This document shows, one piece after another, positions 1-8,008 of a stretch of DNA of 64,000 bases. The position numbers and the translations under genes were made by a program. Origin of the DNA: Streptomyces ortus. Its GTDB lineage: Bacteria > Actinomycetota > Actinomycetes > Streptomycetales > Streptomycetaceae. Each line of letters opens with the position of its first letter. Position 1 is the first letter of the stretch. The notes beneath the pieces are model-generated. The model was not told the DNA's origin. It saw nothing but the letters and a program-made list of their open reading frames with translations, and did not search any database. The stretch spans positions 15,910 to 79,909 of the forward strand of contig NZ_JAIFZO010000001.1 of the NCBI RefSeq assembly GCF_026341275.1, in the 5' to 3' direction.

Positions 1-62
1 GGCTCGATCAGTGCCCACAGTTCATCCGACACGATCCACGGTCGCGACTGACGTTTCCCCAC
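1..62 (-). CDS. IS5-family transposase, N-terminal fragment (cut by window edge)
   Basis: Reading the minus strand from GTG at 62 gives MGKRQSRPWIVSDELWALIEP, which matches the N-terminus of a common Streptomyces IS5-type transposase as I remember it. The rest lies outside the window. The insertion-sequence end should fall somewhere between about 63 and 125, before the GC-rich repeat at 127, but I cannot define the terminal inverted repeat from one end. Another in-frame GTG upstream could lengthen the protein by about a dozen residues. The IS sits directly downstream of bioD, outside the operon. Confidence 0.7.
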   Translation of the reverse strand, partial: MGKRQSRPWIVSDELWALIE

Positions 63-126
63 GACCAGACCAACGACAGACCGCACCGATAGTCACATGA
101 TCAACGGCTTTTGTTAGAGACAGTTA

Positions 127-147
127 GGGGCGCGGGGAACTGCGCAA
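127..147 (+). repeat. Single copy of GC-rich interspersed repeat
   Basis: The sequence GGGGCGCGGGGAACTGCGC occurs here between the IS end and the bioD stop. The same core recurs at many intergenic sites of this window (9251, 9347, 9420, 20343, 20394, 20438, 36078-36225, 38352, 41413-41550, 47183, 47260). Short GCGC arms flank a GGGGAACT loop, so RNA could fold only weakly. Confidence 0.75.
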
Positions 148-178
148 CGGGCGGCGCCCGACCGCACGCCGGCCCCCT

Positions 179-898
179 TCACGCCCCCGCGTGCTCGGCC
201 ACGAACCCGTCCGCGTCCCACGTCCCCCCCAGCTCCGGCGCCAACCACCCACCCGCCGCGGCGCGGAAGGCCGCCACCGGAACCCCACCCGCCCCCGCGG
301 GCAACGCGCCGAGCAACCCCGCCCCCGCCACCACCGGAAGATCCACGACGTTGCAGCGCGACGCCAGATCCGGCTCGTCCGGCCAGCTGCCGATCACGAC
401 GCCGAGCAGGTCGAGCCCGCGCGACCGCAGCTCCCGCCCCGTCAGCTCCGTCGTGTTCAGCGTCCCCAGCCCGGCCGACGCGACCACCACCACGGGCGCC
501 CCCAACAACCGCGCCGCGTCCGCGAGCGTGCCGCCCTCGTCGTCGAACCGTACGAGCAGCCCGCCCGCGCCCTCCACCAGCACGAGATCGTGCCCGGCGG
601 CCAGCTTCGCCGCGGCCTCCGCCACCCGCTCGGGCCGCACCGGCGCGAGCCCGGCGCGCCGGGCGGCCGTGGCGGGCGCCAACGGCTCGGGATAGCGGGC
701 CAGTTCGACGGCCGTGACCGCCCCCGCGAGCCGCGCCACCTCCTCGGCGTCCCCGGGCTCACCCGGCAGCACCCCCGTCTGCGCGGGCTTGAGCACCGCC
801 ACCGACCGCCCGGCCGCGACGGCCGCCGCGGCGACGGCGGCCGTCGTGACGGTCTTCCCGACCTCCGTGCCGGTCCCCGTGATCACCCATACCGTCAT
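179..898 (-). CDS. bioD: ATP-dependent dethiobiotin synthetase BioD
   Basis: This enzyme closes the ureido ring of dethiobiotin from 7,8-diaminopelargonate, CO2 and ATP, the penultimate step of biotin synthesis, in the cytoplasm. The 239-aa product starts MTVWVITGTGTEVGKT, with the BioD P-loop at residues 8-16, KPAQTG at 37-42 and an EGAGG motif near residue 110. The ATG at 898 sits one base after the bioA stop, so the two are translationally coupled; the longer upstream frame is only the bioA shadow. It is the last gene of the minus-strand bioB-bioA-bioD unit. Confidence 0.95.
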   Translation of the reverse strand: MTVWVITGTGTEVGKTVTTAAVAAAAVAAGRSVAVLKPAQTGVLPGEPGDAEEVARLAGAVTAVELARYPEPLAPATAARRAGLAPVRPERVAEAAAKLAAGHDLVLVEGAGGLLVRFDDEGGTLADAARLLGAPVVVVASAGLGTLNTTELTGRELRSRGLDLLGVVIGSWPDEPDLASRCNVVDLPVVAGAGLLGALPAGAGGVPVAAFRAAAGGWLAPELGGTWDADGFVAEHAGA

Positions 899-899
899 C

Positions 900-2219
900 T
901 CAGCCCTCCCGTGCCGCCGCGCACACGGCCGCCGTGATCCGCGCCAGATCGGCGTCACCGGTGACGTACGGCGGCATCGTGTAGACGAGGTCCCGGAACG
1001 GGCGCAGCCACACACCCGCGCGCACCGCCGCCCGGGTCGCCGCCGCCATGTCGATCTCGTGGTCCAACTGCACCACCCCGATGGCACCGAGGACGCGTAC
1101 GTCCCGGACCCCCGGCAGTTCGGCCGCCGGCGCGAGCCCCTCCCGCAGCCCCGACTCGATCCGCTTGACCTCGGTCCGCCAGTCCTGGCCGAGGAGAAGG
1201 TCGATCGAGGCACAGGCCACCGCCGCGGCGAGAGGATTGCCCATGAAGGTCGGGCCGTGCGCGAGGACCGGCACCTCGCCCCGGGAGATGCCCTCCGCGA
1301 CCCGCGAGGTGCACAGCGTCGCCGCCATCGTCAGATACCCGCCGGTCAGCGCCTTGCCGACGCACATCACATCCGGGGTCACGCCCGCGTGCTCCGCCGC
1401 GAACAACGCCCCGGTACGCCCGAAACCCGTCGCGATCTCGTCGAACACGAGCAGCACGTCATGCGCGTCGCACGCCTCGCGCAGCACCCGCAGATACGCG
1501 GGGGAGTGGAACCGCATCCCGCCCGCGCCCTGCACCACCGGCTCCACGATCACCGCCGCCAGCTCGTCCGCGTGCCGCTCGATCAGCGCGCGTACGTGTT
1601 CGGCGTACTCCTCCTCGTACGCGACCGGTGGCGCGTCGGCGAAGACCTGACGGTGGAGCACGCCCTGCCACAGCTCGTGCATCCCGCCCTCGGGATCGCA
1701 CACCGACATCGGCTGCCAGGTGTCGCCGTGATAGCCGCCCCGCCAGGTCAGCAGCCGCTGCTTGCCCGGACGGCCGAGCGAACGCCAGTGCTGCAGACAC
1801 ATCTTGACGGCGACCTCGACGGACACCGAGCCGGAGTCGGCCAGGAAGACATGCTCAAGCCCTTCGGGCGACATGTCGACAAGGCGCTTCGCCAGTCGTA
1901 CGGCGGGCTCGTGCGTGAGCCCGCCGAACATCACATGGCTCATCCGGCCGAGCTGGTCGCGCGCCGCCTCGTTGAGGACCGGGTGGTTGTACCCGTGGAT
2001 CGCGGACCACCAGGACGACATGCCGTCGATCAGCTCGTCGCCTCCGCCGGCCGGCCGCAGCCGCACCCCGCTCGCCGACTCCACGACGATCGGCTCCTGT
2101 CGCCCCGGCATCGGCCCGTACGGATGCCACACGTGCCGCCGGTCGAGTTCGAGCAGCTCACGGACCTGATCGGCGGCCCCGGCATCCAGGGCGGAGCCGG
2201 GCGGGAGCAGCTCAGGCAT
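900..2219 (-). CDS. bioA: Adenosylmethionine-8-amino-7-oxononanoate aminotransferase BioA
   Basis: This PLP-dependent class III aminotransferase makes 7,8-diaminopelargonate from KAPA, using S-adenosylmethionine as amino donor. The 439-aa protein shows WHPYG at 31-35, the PLP-contacting Asp260 in [13 protein letters not shown], and the Schiff-base lysine K289 in CVGKALTGG. The ATG at 2219 overlaps the bioB stop by 8 bases, which decides the start over longer frames. Its order between bioB and bioD supports the assignment. Confidence 0.95.
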   Translation of the reverse strand: MPELLPPGSALDAGAADQVRELLELDRRHVWHPYGPMPGRQEPIVVESASGVRLRPAGGGDELIDGMSSWWSAIHGYNHPVLNEAARDQLGRMSHVMFGGLTHEPAVRLAKRLVDMSPEGLEHVFLADSGSVSVEVAVKMCLQHWRSLGRPGKQRLLTWRGGYHGDTWQPMSVCDPEGGMHELWQGVLHRQVFADAPPVAYEEEYAEHVRALIERHADELAAVIVEPVVQGAGGMRFHSPAYLRVLREACDAHDVLLVFDEIATGFGRTGALFAAEHAGVTPDVMCVGKALTGGYLTMAATLCTSRVAEGISRGEVPVLAHGPTFMGNPLAAAVACASIDLLLGQDWRTEVKRIESGLREGLAPAAELPGVRDVRVLGAIGVVQLDHEIDMAAATRAAVRAGVWLRPFRDLVYTMPPYVTGDADLARITAAVCAAAREG

Positions 2220-3450
2220 TGGGTGCGAGATCCGTTCCGGCGCCCCGACGGCGTACCGCGACCAGGTCCGTGCGCGCCTCGGAGCCCCGCGCGGCCTCCT
2301 GGACCAGCTCCTCGGGGGCCGCCTCCCGCACGGTCGAGCCGCAGGGACCGCAACCACCGCCCCCGTGCGAACCGCACCCCGCGCCCGCGTCGGCGCCCGC
2401 CTCGGCACTCGCGCCCGTGTGCGAGCCGCATCCGGCGTGCGCGGTGGCCCGGTGCTCCGGGAGCGTCACCTCGCCCGTGCCCTCCACCTCGAAACCGGCG
2501 TCCGCGATCATGTCCAGGTCCGCCTTGCCCGCCTGGCCCTCACTGGTGAGGTAGTCGCCGAGGAAGATCGAGTTGGCGAGGTGCAGGGCGAGGGGCTGCA
2601 TCGTCCGGAGATGGACCTCGCGACCGCCCGCGATCCGCACCTCGACGTCCGGGCAGACGAACCGCACCATCGCGAGGATGCGCAGACACCGCTGCGGGGT
2701 GAGGTTCCACTCCTTGGCGAGCGGGGTGCCCTCGAAGGGGATCAGGAAGTTGACCGGGACCGAGTCGGGGTCGAGGGCCCGCAGCGCGTAGACGACGTCG
2801 ACGAGGTCCTCGTCGCTCTCCCCCATGCCCGCGATCAGACCGGAGCAGGCGGACAGCCCCGCCGCGTGGGCCTTCCGGACCGTGTCCACCCGGTCGGCGT
2901 ACGTGTGGGTGGTGGTGATGTCCCCGTACGTTCCCTCGGACGTGTTGAGGTTGTGGTTGTAGGCGTCGGCCCCCGCGTCGCGCAGCCGCTCGGCCTGGCC
3001 GTCCGAGAGGAGGCCGAGACAGGCGCAGACCTCGACGCCCTCGTTCTGGTCCTTGATGGCCTTGATGGTGTCCGAGACCCGGTCGACGTCACGGTCGGTG
3101 GGACCGCGTCCGCTCGCCACCAGACACACCCGCTTGGCGCCGCCCGCGAGGCCCGCAGCCGCCGCCTCGGACGCCTGGTCGGGCTTCAGCCAGGTGTACT
3201 TGAGGATCTCGGCCTTCGAACCGAGCCGCTGCGAGCAGTAGGAGCAGTCCTCGGGGCACAGACCCGACTTGAGGTTGACGAGGTAGTTGAGCTTCACCCG
3301 TCGGCCGAACCACTGCCGGCGTACCCTGCCGGCCGCGGCCACCACATCGAGGAGTTCGTCGTCGGAGGTGGCCAGCACGGCCAGCGCCTCGTCGCGGGTC
3401 GGCAGCTCGCGCCGAAGCCCCTTGTCCAGCAGCGTGTTCAGCAGGTCCAT
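2212..3450 (-). CDS. bioB: Biotin synthase BioB with Cys/His-rich C-terminal tail
   Basis: This radical-SAM enzyme inserts sulfur into dethiobiotin. The radical-SAM CxxxCxxC motif is at C65, C69 and C72 ([16 protein letters not shown]). The start is ATG 3450 ([11 protein letters not shown]); a longer frame upstream has no family similarity. The protein is 412 aa, longer than the about 340-350 aa of E. coli BioB, because of a low-complexity C-terminal tail of about 75 residues. The tail contains repeated CGSH and CGPCG elements and many His and Gly. It is the first gene of the bioB-bioA-bioD unit, divergent from bioF. Confidence 0.95.
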   Translation of the reverse strand: MDLLNTLLDKGLRRELPTRDEALAVLATSDDELLDVVAAAGRVRRQWFGRRVKLNYLVNLKSGLCPEDCSYCSQRLGSKAEILKYTWLKPDQASEAAAAGLAGGAKRVCLVASGRGPTDRDVDRVSDTIKAIKDQNEGVEVCACLGLLSDGQAERLRDAGADAYNHNLNTSEGTYGDITTTHTYADRVDTVRKAHAAGLSACSGLIAGMGESDEDLVDVVYALRALDPDSVPVNFLIPFEGTPLAKEWNLTPQRCLRILAMVRFVCPDVEVRIAGGREVHLRTMQPLALHLANSIFLGDYLTSEGQAGKADLDMIADAGFEVEGTGEVTLPEHRATAHAGCGSHTGASAEAGADAGAGCGSHGGGGCGPCGSTVREAAPEELVQEAARGSEARTDLVAVRRRGAGTDLAPNA

Positions 3451-3564
3451 GAGGTCCGATCCTGGCCTATCCGACCGCACCGGGCCAAGGAGGAACCGGA
3501 CAACAGAGAGCGGCCGACGTGTGGGCATTGCCACATCATGGGTGGCTGGTGGTCCGGCTATGGT

Positions 3565-3598
3565 CTGTGCGTTGCCTACAAAAGGCGGCTGTGCGTTG
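3565..3598. promoter_or_regulatory. Direct repeat in the bioB/bioF divergent region (possible operator)
   Basis: CTGTGCGTTG occurs at 3565-3574 and again at 3589-3598, 24 bases apart, in the 242-base region between divergent bioB and bioF. The spacing is close to two helical turns. I do not recognise it as a BirA or BioQ operator, and no convincing -35/-10 pair is visible, so the regulatory role is inference only. Confidence 0.3.
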
Positions 3599-3692
3599 TC
3601 CGCACAGGGCAGGCGGGACGGCCGGGCTGAACGTCGTGTGTCGGGGCCCCACGGGACACCCGCACCCACACCCCCTCATGGCCGGAGGACAC

Positions 3693-4895
3693 ATGCCCCG
3701 ATCGCCGTTCGAGTGGATCGAGGAGCAGGCACGGGCGCGTGCCCGCGCCGGACTCGTCCGTACCCTGCGCCCGCGCCCCGCGGACTCCGCGCTCCTCGAC
3801 CTCGCCGGGAACGACTACCTGGGCCTGGCCCGGCACCCCGAGGTCACGGAGGGCGCCGCGCGGGCCGCCAGGACCTGGGGCGCCGGCGCCACCGGCTCCC
3901 GGCTCGTCAGCGGTTCCACGGAACTGCACGCCGAACTCGAACTCGAACTGGCCGAGTTCTGCGGCTTCGAGGCAGCCCTCGTCCTCTCCTCCGGCTACGC
4001 GGCCAACCTCGCCGCCGTCACCGCGCTCGCGCCGCACGGCTCGCTCATCGTCTCCGACGCGGGCAACCACGCCTCGCTGATCGACGGCTGCCGTCTCGCA
4101 CGGGGCACCACCCAGGTCGTCGCCCACGCCGACCCGGACGCGGTCCGCAAGGCGCTGGACACGCGCACCGGACCCGCGATCGTCGTCTCCGACACGGTCT
4201 TCTCGGTGGACGGCGACGCGGCCCCACTGCGGGCCCTGGCCGCCGCCTGCCGCGAAGCGGGCACGCCCCCCGGAGAGGCCGACGGGACCCGTGAGCCCGG
4301 TGCGTCCGGTGCGTCCGGCAGGTCCGGGGCGGGGCTGCTCCTGGACGACGCGCACGGGCTGGGCGTCGTCGGCGAGGGCGGGCGGGGCGCCGCGTGGGCG
4401 GCGGGGCTCGCGGGCGCGCCCGACGTCGTCACCACCGTCACCCTGTCCAAGTCGCTCGGCAGCCAGGGCGGTGCCGTCCTCGGACCGGCCCACGTCATCG
4501 ACCACCTGGTGAACGCGGCCCGCACCTTCATCTTCGACACGGGTCTGGCCCCCGCGGCGGCGGGCGCGGCCCTCGCGGCCCTGCGTCTGCTGCGCGGGGA
4601 ACCGCAGCGGGCCGCACGCGCGCGTGCGGTGGCCACCGCGCTGTACGAACGCCTGACGGCCGAGGGCCTCGAAGCCGTACGGCCCGACGCCGCGGTCGTC
4701 TCCGTACGCGCCCCCTCCCCGGAGCAGGCGCTGCGCTGGGCCGCGCGGTGCCGTGCCGCGGGGCTGGCCGTCGGCTGCTTCCGCCCCCCTTCGGTGCCGG
4801 ACGGCGTATCCCGGCTGCGGCTGACGGCCCGGGCGGATCTCACCGACGAGCAGCTCGACCGGGCCGTCAACGTACTCACCGAAGCGCGTCGATAA
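3693..4895 (+). CDS. bioF: 8-amino-7-oxononanoate synthase BioF
   Basis: This PLP-dependent alpha-oxoamine synthase condenses pimeloyl-ACP/CoA with L-alanine to give KAPA, the first step of ring assembly. The 400-aa protein has LAGNDYLGLA at 37-46, the GSTELH region near 74-79, DDAHGLG at 218-224 and the Schiff-base lysine K253 in TLSKSLGSQGG. The ATG at 3693 has GGAGGA five bases upstream; an earlier in-frame ATG at 3678 is less well placed. A Gly/Ala/Ser-rich insertion at about 190-214 looks like a flexible loop. It is divergent from bioBAD, and its 3' end overlaps the converging DUF397 gene by 20 bases. Confidence 0.93.
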   Translation: MPRSPFEWIEEQARARARAGLVRTLRPRPADSALLDLAGNDYLGLARHPEVTEGAARAARTWGAGATGSRLVSGSTELHAELELELAEFCGFEAALVLSSGYAANLAAVTALAPHGSLIVSDAGNHASLIDGCRLARGTTQVVAHADPDAVRKALDTRTGPAIVVSDTVFSVDGDAAPLRALAAACREAGTPPGEADGTREPGASGASGRSGAGLLLDDAHGLGVVGEGGRGAAWAAGLAGAPDVVTTVTLSKSLGSQGGAVLGPAHVIDHLVNAARTFIFDTGLAPAAAGAALAALRLLRGEPQRAARARAVATALYERLTAEGLEAVRPDAAVVSVRAPSPEQALRWAARCRAAGLAVGCFRPPSVPDGVSRLRLTARADLTDEQLDRAVNVLTEARR

Positions 4896-5112
4896 AGCCT
4901 TCCCAGGCCGCCGGGGCGAAGACGAGGGCGGGGCCCGACGCGTTCTTGGAGTCGCGCACCGCGAGCAGTCCGGCCCAGGGACCGGAGTCCGGCCGGGCCG
5001 TCTCGACGCAGTTGTTCATACCGGTGCTGCGGCTGCTGCGCTGCCATCGCACACCGCGCAGCCGACCGCTGGGACGCGTGCTGGAAGGTACGTACCGACG
5101 CGGGGCGGGCAT
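4876..5112 (-). CDS. DUF397 domain protein
   Basis: A 78-aa protein with the DUF397 pattern: RSTGMNNCVETA, then VRDSKN, then AAWEGFIDAL at the end. The domain is very common in Streptomyces, usually beside an XRE/DUF5753 regulator, and is thought to act as its small partner or antagonist in AbaA/WhiJ-type loci. It starts 9 bases after the XRE stop with GGAGG before the ATG, so the two form an operon. The biochemical activity is unknown. Confidence 0.9.
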   Translation of the reverse strand: MPAPRRYVPSSTRPSGRLRGVRWQRSSRSTGMNNCVETARPDSGPWAGLLAVRDSKNASGPALVFAPAAWEGFIDALR

Positions 5113-5121
5113 GGTGCCTCC

Positions 5122-5979
5122 TTATGCGCCGTCAGCCAGACCGGCGATGAAGTCCAATGTGTCCCCGGGCGAAAGGGCCTGGCCTCGGGCCGAGTCGAAG
5201 GCCGCCTCGTACAACTGGAGGTCGTCCTTCTGTTCGAGATAAAGGCTACTCGTCAAGTGGTCGAGAACAACCACATCCAGATCAGATCTGTTCGTAAACG
5301 AAAAAATAACAAAGGGGCCTGAGACTCCGATGTGCGCCCCAACTCCGAACGGCAGCACCTGAATCCGCACGTGAGGGAGGCGTGCGGCCTCCTGCAGCCA
5401 GGCCATCTGCCCTGCCATGACCTCGGGTCCGCCTACGTTCCGCCGTAGCACCGCTTCGTCCAGAACGGCACTCAGCCGGAGCGGTTTGTTCGAACGCAGC
5501 ACGGCCTGACGTGCGAGGCGCACCTCCACGAGGGTGTCCACCTTGCCACCGTGCGTCCCGCCCACCACCGCACGCGTCACCTCGCGTGCGTACTCCGGTG
5601 TCTGCAGCAGGCCCGGCACCACGGAGTTCTCCAGCGTGCGCATCGAGTCCGCCTGCGCCTCCAGACTGATGAAATCGCTGTACGTCGACGGCAGGAGGCC
5701 CCGGTAGGCGTGCCACCAGTGGCGCCGGCCGTCGCCGTCCGAGCCCGCCAGCACGACCAGCAACTCGTGCAGTTCCGGGTCCCGGACGTCGTACGCGTCC
5801 AAGAGCCGCCGTACGTCAGCGGGCTTGACCCCGCTGCGGCCGGTCTCGATCCGGCTTACCTTCGACTGGTGCCAGCCCACCAGACGCGCCGCCTCACCGC
5901 TCGTGAGGCCCGCGTGGGCGCGCAGGGCGCGCAGTTGGGCGCCGAGCTTGCGTCTGCGCACCGCGGGGCCGTACCGCAT
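5122..5979 (-). CDS. XRE-family regulator with DUF5753 (WhiJ-like)
   Basis: A 285-aa protein with an N-terminal helix-turn-helix at about residues 10-66 (GLTSGEAARLVGWHQSKVSRIETG), followed by the DUF5753 domain (FISLEAQADSMRTLENSVVPGLLQTPEYAR, here described across residues of about 110-270). Such proteins regulate development or antibiotic production together with a DUF397 partner and a small ATPase, and all three are present here. It is divergent from the ATPase gene at 6240; the AT-rich palindrome at 6103-6118 between them is a plausible autoregulatory site. The ligand is unknown. Confidence 0.9.
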   Translation of the reverse strand: MRYGPAVRRRKLGAQLRALRAHAGLTSGEAARLVGWHQSKVSRIETGRSGVKPADVRRLLDAYDVRDPELHELLVVLAGSDGDGRRHWWHAYRGLLPSTYSDFISLEAQADSMRTLENSVVPGLLQTPEYAREVTRAVVGGTHGGKVDTLVEVRLARQAVLRSNKPLRLSAVLDEAVLRRNVGGPEVMAGQMAWLQEAARLPHVRIQVLPFGVGAHIGVSGPFVIFSFTNRSDLDVVVLDHLTSSLYLEQKDDLQLYEAAFDSARGQALSPGDTLDFIAGLADGA

Positions 5980-6102
5980 GGCCGTCTCCTTCCGACCGTC
6001 GCGCGGGCGCTGGGGCGCCCGGCGTCACGCCGACGGTAGAGGACAAACCAGTCGCCCGCCCAAATACGGTCGACGGTCGCAGAGTTCACCGCTTCGAGCG
6101 AC

Positions 6103-6118
6103 AGATATATGCATATCT
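6103..6118. promoter_or_regulatory. AT-rich palindrome between XRE regulator and ATPase gene
   Basis: AGATAT-ATGC-ATATCT is a 6-bp inverted repeat in an unusually AT-rich patch of this 72 % GC chromosome. It lies between the divergent XRE regulator (start 5979) and the ATPase gene (start 6240). Its position suits overlapping divergent promoters or the regulator's own operator. No transcription evidence is available. Confidence 0.45.
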
Positions 6119-6239
6119 TGGTGGATCGGCACCGTGAACGCCGAGGTAGTGGCACTCTGGCGCAAGCACCAGTCCGGGACCGTCCCGAAGTCATCCGCTT
6201 CGGTCGGACCCCGGTCCCGTGGGAAAGGGACGACGTCGC

Positions 6240-6686
6240 ATGGCAGATCACCAGGAAGCATCCGTCACGCTGCCGAGCGATCCCGCCTCGGTCTCCGCCG
6301 CCCGTACGTATGTCACCGACGTCCTGGCCGAATGGGGACTGCCGTCCGACTCGGAGACCGCTGACACGGTACGGCTCATCGTCTCCGAACTCGCCACGAA
6401 CGCGGTACAGCACACCTTCGGGCTGTCACCCACCTTCACGGTGGACATCGAGCTCGACCGTGACGAACAACTGCGCATCGGGGTGACCGACAGCCATCCG
6501 CGCTTTCCGAAGCGACTGCCGGCCGCCGTCCAGCAGGACAACGGCCGGGGCATGGTGATCATCCGCTGGCTGACCGCGGAATCCGGAGGCAAGCTCACGG
6601 TCCGGCCCACCAGGGAGGGCGGAAAGACCGTGTCGATCACGCTGCCCTGGACGGCGCCGGCACAGCCGGTTCCGGCCGCCGACTGA
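6240..6686 (+). CDS. Anti-sigma-factor-like ATP-binding protein (HATPase_c)
   Basis: A 148-aa stand-alone GHKL ATPase of the RsbW/SpoIIAB type. The N-box is ELATNAVQHT (about residues 44-53) and the G-box is DNGRGMVIIRWL. No phosphoacceptor domain is present, as in anti-sigma kinases and in the small ATPase partner of WhiJ/AbaA loci. The ATG at 6240 has AAAGGGA nine bases upstream; the 7-codon longer frame lacks this. It is divergent from the XRE/DUF397 pair with which it probably acts; target proteins are unknown. Confidence 0.87.
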   Translation: MADHQEASVTLPSDPASVSAARTYVTDVLAEWGLPSDSETADTVRLIVSELATNAVQHTFGLSPTFTVDIELDRDEQLRIGVTDSHPRFPKRLPAAVQQDNGRGMVIIRWLTAESGGKLTVRPTREGGKTVSITLPWTAPAQPVPAAD

Positions 6687-6704
6687 CCCACGACCGGGGC
6701 CCCG

Positions 6705-6730
6705 GACTGACGCCCGGTGGAGCGTCAGTC
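6705..6730. terminator. Convergent hairpin between ATPase and DUF6328 genes
   Basis: GACTGACGC at 6705-6713 and GCGTCAGTC at 6722-6730 form a perfect 9-bp stem with an 8-base loop. It spans the stop of the minus-strand DUF6328 gene and follows the plus-strand ATPase gene, so it can serve both. No clear U-tract is present. Confidence 0.55.
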
Positions 6731-7219
6731 GTCCAGGGTCTTGTTGATGGCCCGCTTCAGCAGGTACGGCAGGACCTCCCACAGACCGACGCAGAGAAGC
6801 AGAGTGGTCGCCCCGGCCACGATCCCCTCGGTCCGGTCCACCGCCACGTCCACCACGAGCAGTACGGAACCGGCCAGCGCGAGCGCGAGCACCGCCAGAC
6901 CGGCCTGCGCGAGGCGGGACGACACATTCACCACCTGCGGCTTGGCGCCCTGCCGGAACAGCCGGCGGTGCAGGGCCGCGGGGGTCACGAAGAGGGCGGC
7001 GGCCAGCACCGAGAGCAGCAGAGTCACGACATACGTGGTGCGCTGCACGGCGTCGAGGGACGGGAACCGCGGGGTGAAGGCGAGGGTCAGCAGGAAGGCG
7101 AAGAGGATCTGGACGCCCGTCTGGGTGACCCGAAGCTCCTGGAGCAGTTCGAGGAAGTTCCGGTCGGCGCGCTCAAGACGGGTCTCGTTGCGCTCCTCGT
7201 GGTGGTGCGGATCGGCCAT
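6725..7219 (-). CDS. DUF6328 family membrane protein
   Basis: A 164-aa protein with an acidic/basic N-terminus (ERNETRLERADRNFLELLQELRV) followed by about four transmembrane segments, matching the DUF6328 family as I know it. The start is uncertain: ATG 7219 (MADPHHHEER) is chosen for family likeness, and ATG 7237 adds six residues; neither has a good ribosome binding site. Function is unknown. A 19-bp hairpin separates it from the upstream NlpC gene on the same strand. Confidence 0.78.
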   Translation of the reverse strand: MADPHHHEERNETRLERADRNFLELLQELRVTQTGVQILFAFLLTLAFTPRFPSLDAVQRTTYVVTLLLSVLAAALFVTPAALHRRLFRQGAKPQVVNVSSRLAQAGLAVLALALAGSVLLVVDVAVDRTEGIVAGATTLLLCVGLWEVLPYLLKRAINKTLDD

Positions 7220-7297
7220 GAGTGAACGAGTAACCATTCAGCCGCCGAAATCACGCGTCCGGCGGGGCCCCTCATGGGGGGCGGCACGGCCGGGTCC

Positions 7298-7339
7298 CGC
7301 ACGGGGTGGCCGCGGCGCTCGCCGCGGCCACCCCGTGCG
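7298..7339 (-). terminator. Strong hairpin terminator after the NlpC/P60 gene
   Basis: CGCACGGGGTGGCCGCGGC (7298-7316) and its exact complement (7321-7339) form a perfect 19-bp stem around a 4-base GCTC loop. It begins 4 bases past the NlpC/P60 stop codon and precedes the DUF6328 gene, so it should end the riboswitch-controlled transcript. Confidence 0.75.
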
Positions 7340-7343
7340 CGGA

Positions 7344-7817
7344 TCACCTGACCCGGCCGTACCAGACGCTCTTCGTCCAGATCTTCTGGAGCTTCACCAC
7401 GTCCCCGGTCTTCGGGGAGTGCCAGATGCGTCCCTTACCGGCGTAGATGCCCACGTGGTAGACGTTCCGGCCCGAGTGGAAGAAGACCAGGTCCCCCTGC
7501 TTGCGGTTCGAGGAGGAGACGTGGTTCGTCTTGTTGTACTGGGCCGCGGCCGTGCGCGGCAGCTTCTTGCCCGCCTTCTTGAACGAGTACAGCGTGAGGC
7601 CGGAGCAGTCGAAGCGCTTGGGCCCCACGGCCCCGTACTTGTACGGGGAGCCCTTCTTGGAGGCCGCCACCTTGAGTGCCTTCGTCGCGGGAGTGGCCGC
7701 TTCCGCTTCGGCCGCGAAGCCGGGGGCCACTATGCCGCCGCCGACGGCGGCGATGGTCAGGACCGATGCGGTACCGGCCCTGCTGAACAGCGACGGGACA
7801 CGATTGAGCGCAGTCAT
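7344..7817 (-). CDS. Secreted NlpC/P60 (C40) peptidoglycan endopeptidase
   Basis: A 157-aa exported cell-wall hydrolase that should cleave peptide cross-links. A signal peptide covers about residues 1-40 and ends near AAEAEAA. One NlpC/P60 domain follows, with the catalytic Cys in RFDCSGLT, His in YHVGIYAG and the third polar residue in IWHSPKTG. The ATG at 7817 has GAAGGG upstream and comes just after the riboswitch; a frame open to 7967 would wrongly translate the aptamer. There is no SH3 or coiled-coil domain, so this is a minimal member. Expression is probably turned off by c-di-AMP. Confidence 0.92.
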   Translation of the reverse strand: MTALNRVPSLFSRAGTASVLTIAAVGGGIVAPGFAAEAEAATPATKALKVAASKKGSPYKYGAVGPKRFDCSGLTLYSFKKAGKKLPRTAAAQYNKTNHVSSSNRKQGDLVFFHSGRNVYHVGIYAGKGRIWHSPKTGDVVKLQKIWTKSVWYGRVR

Positions 7818-7830
7818 GCGCAACCCTTCG

Positions 7831-8008
7831 TCAGCCGCCTGTGAAGGATGACCTGTCGGATTCGGGCTGGCGAAGTTGCCCGGCCGCTGCTGCGGCTTCA
7901 CCCCAAGGGCCACTCGGATCTCTCCGGCGGCCCGTCGTGCCTGGGTCCTCCACTCCTGCCGATGCACTTCTGTCGACCGGTCATCCGGGCAGCGGCAGGA
8001 CTCGGCGT
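7831..8008 (-). promoter_or_regulatory. ydaO-type cyclic-di-AMP riboswitch
   Basis: On the minus strand the leader carries the conserved ydaO/yuaA blocks: GCCGAGTCCTGCC at the 5' edge, GGACCCAGGCA, CCTTGGGGTGAAGCC (plus-strand 7894-7908), and GCCCGAATCCGACAGG (7852-7867). A closing AGGCGGC follows just before the start of the NlpC/P60 gene. ydaO riboswitches bind c-di-AMP and in Streptomyces precede resuscitation-factor and cell-wall hydrolase genes, exactly the context here. The outer boundaries are estimated from where the P1 helix could close. Confidence 0.88.

Noticed and set aside
714..2549. Long plus-strand frame of 611 codons opposite bioA and bioB
   Set aside because: Arg/His/Pro-rich translation without any family motif, exactly antisense to well-conserved bio genes; typical high-GC shadow frame.
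3540..3620. BirA-type operator for biotin genes
   Set aside because: A TTGTAG half-site exists on the minus strand, but no matching second half with the expected spacing was found.
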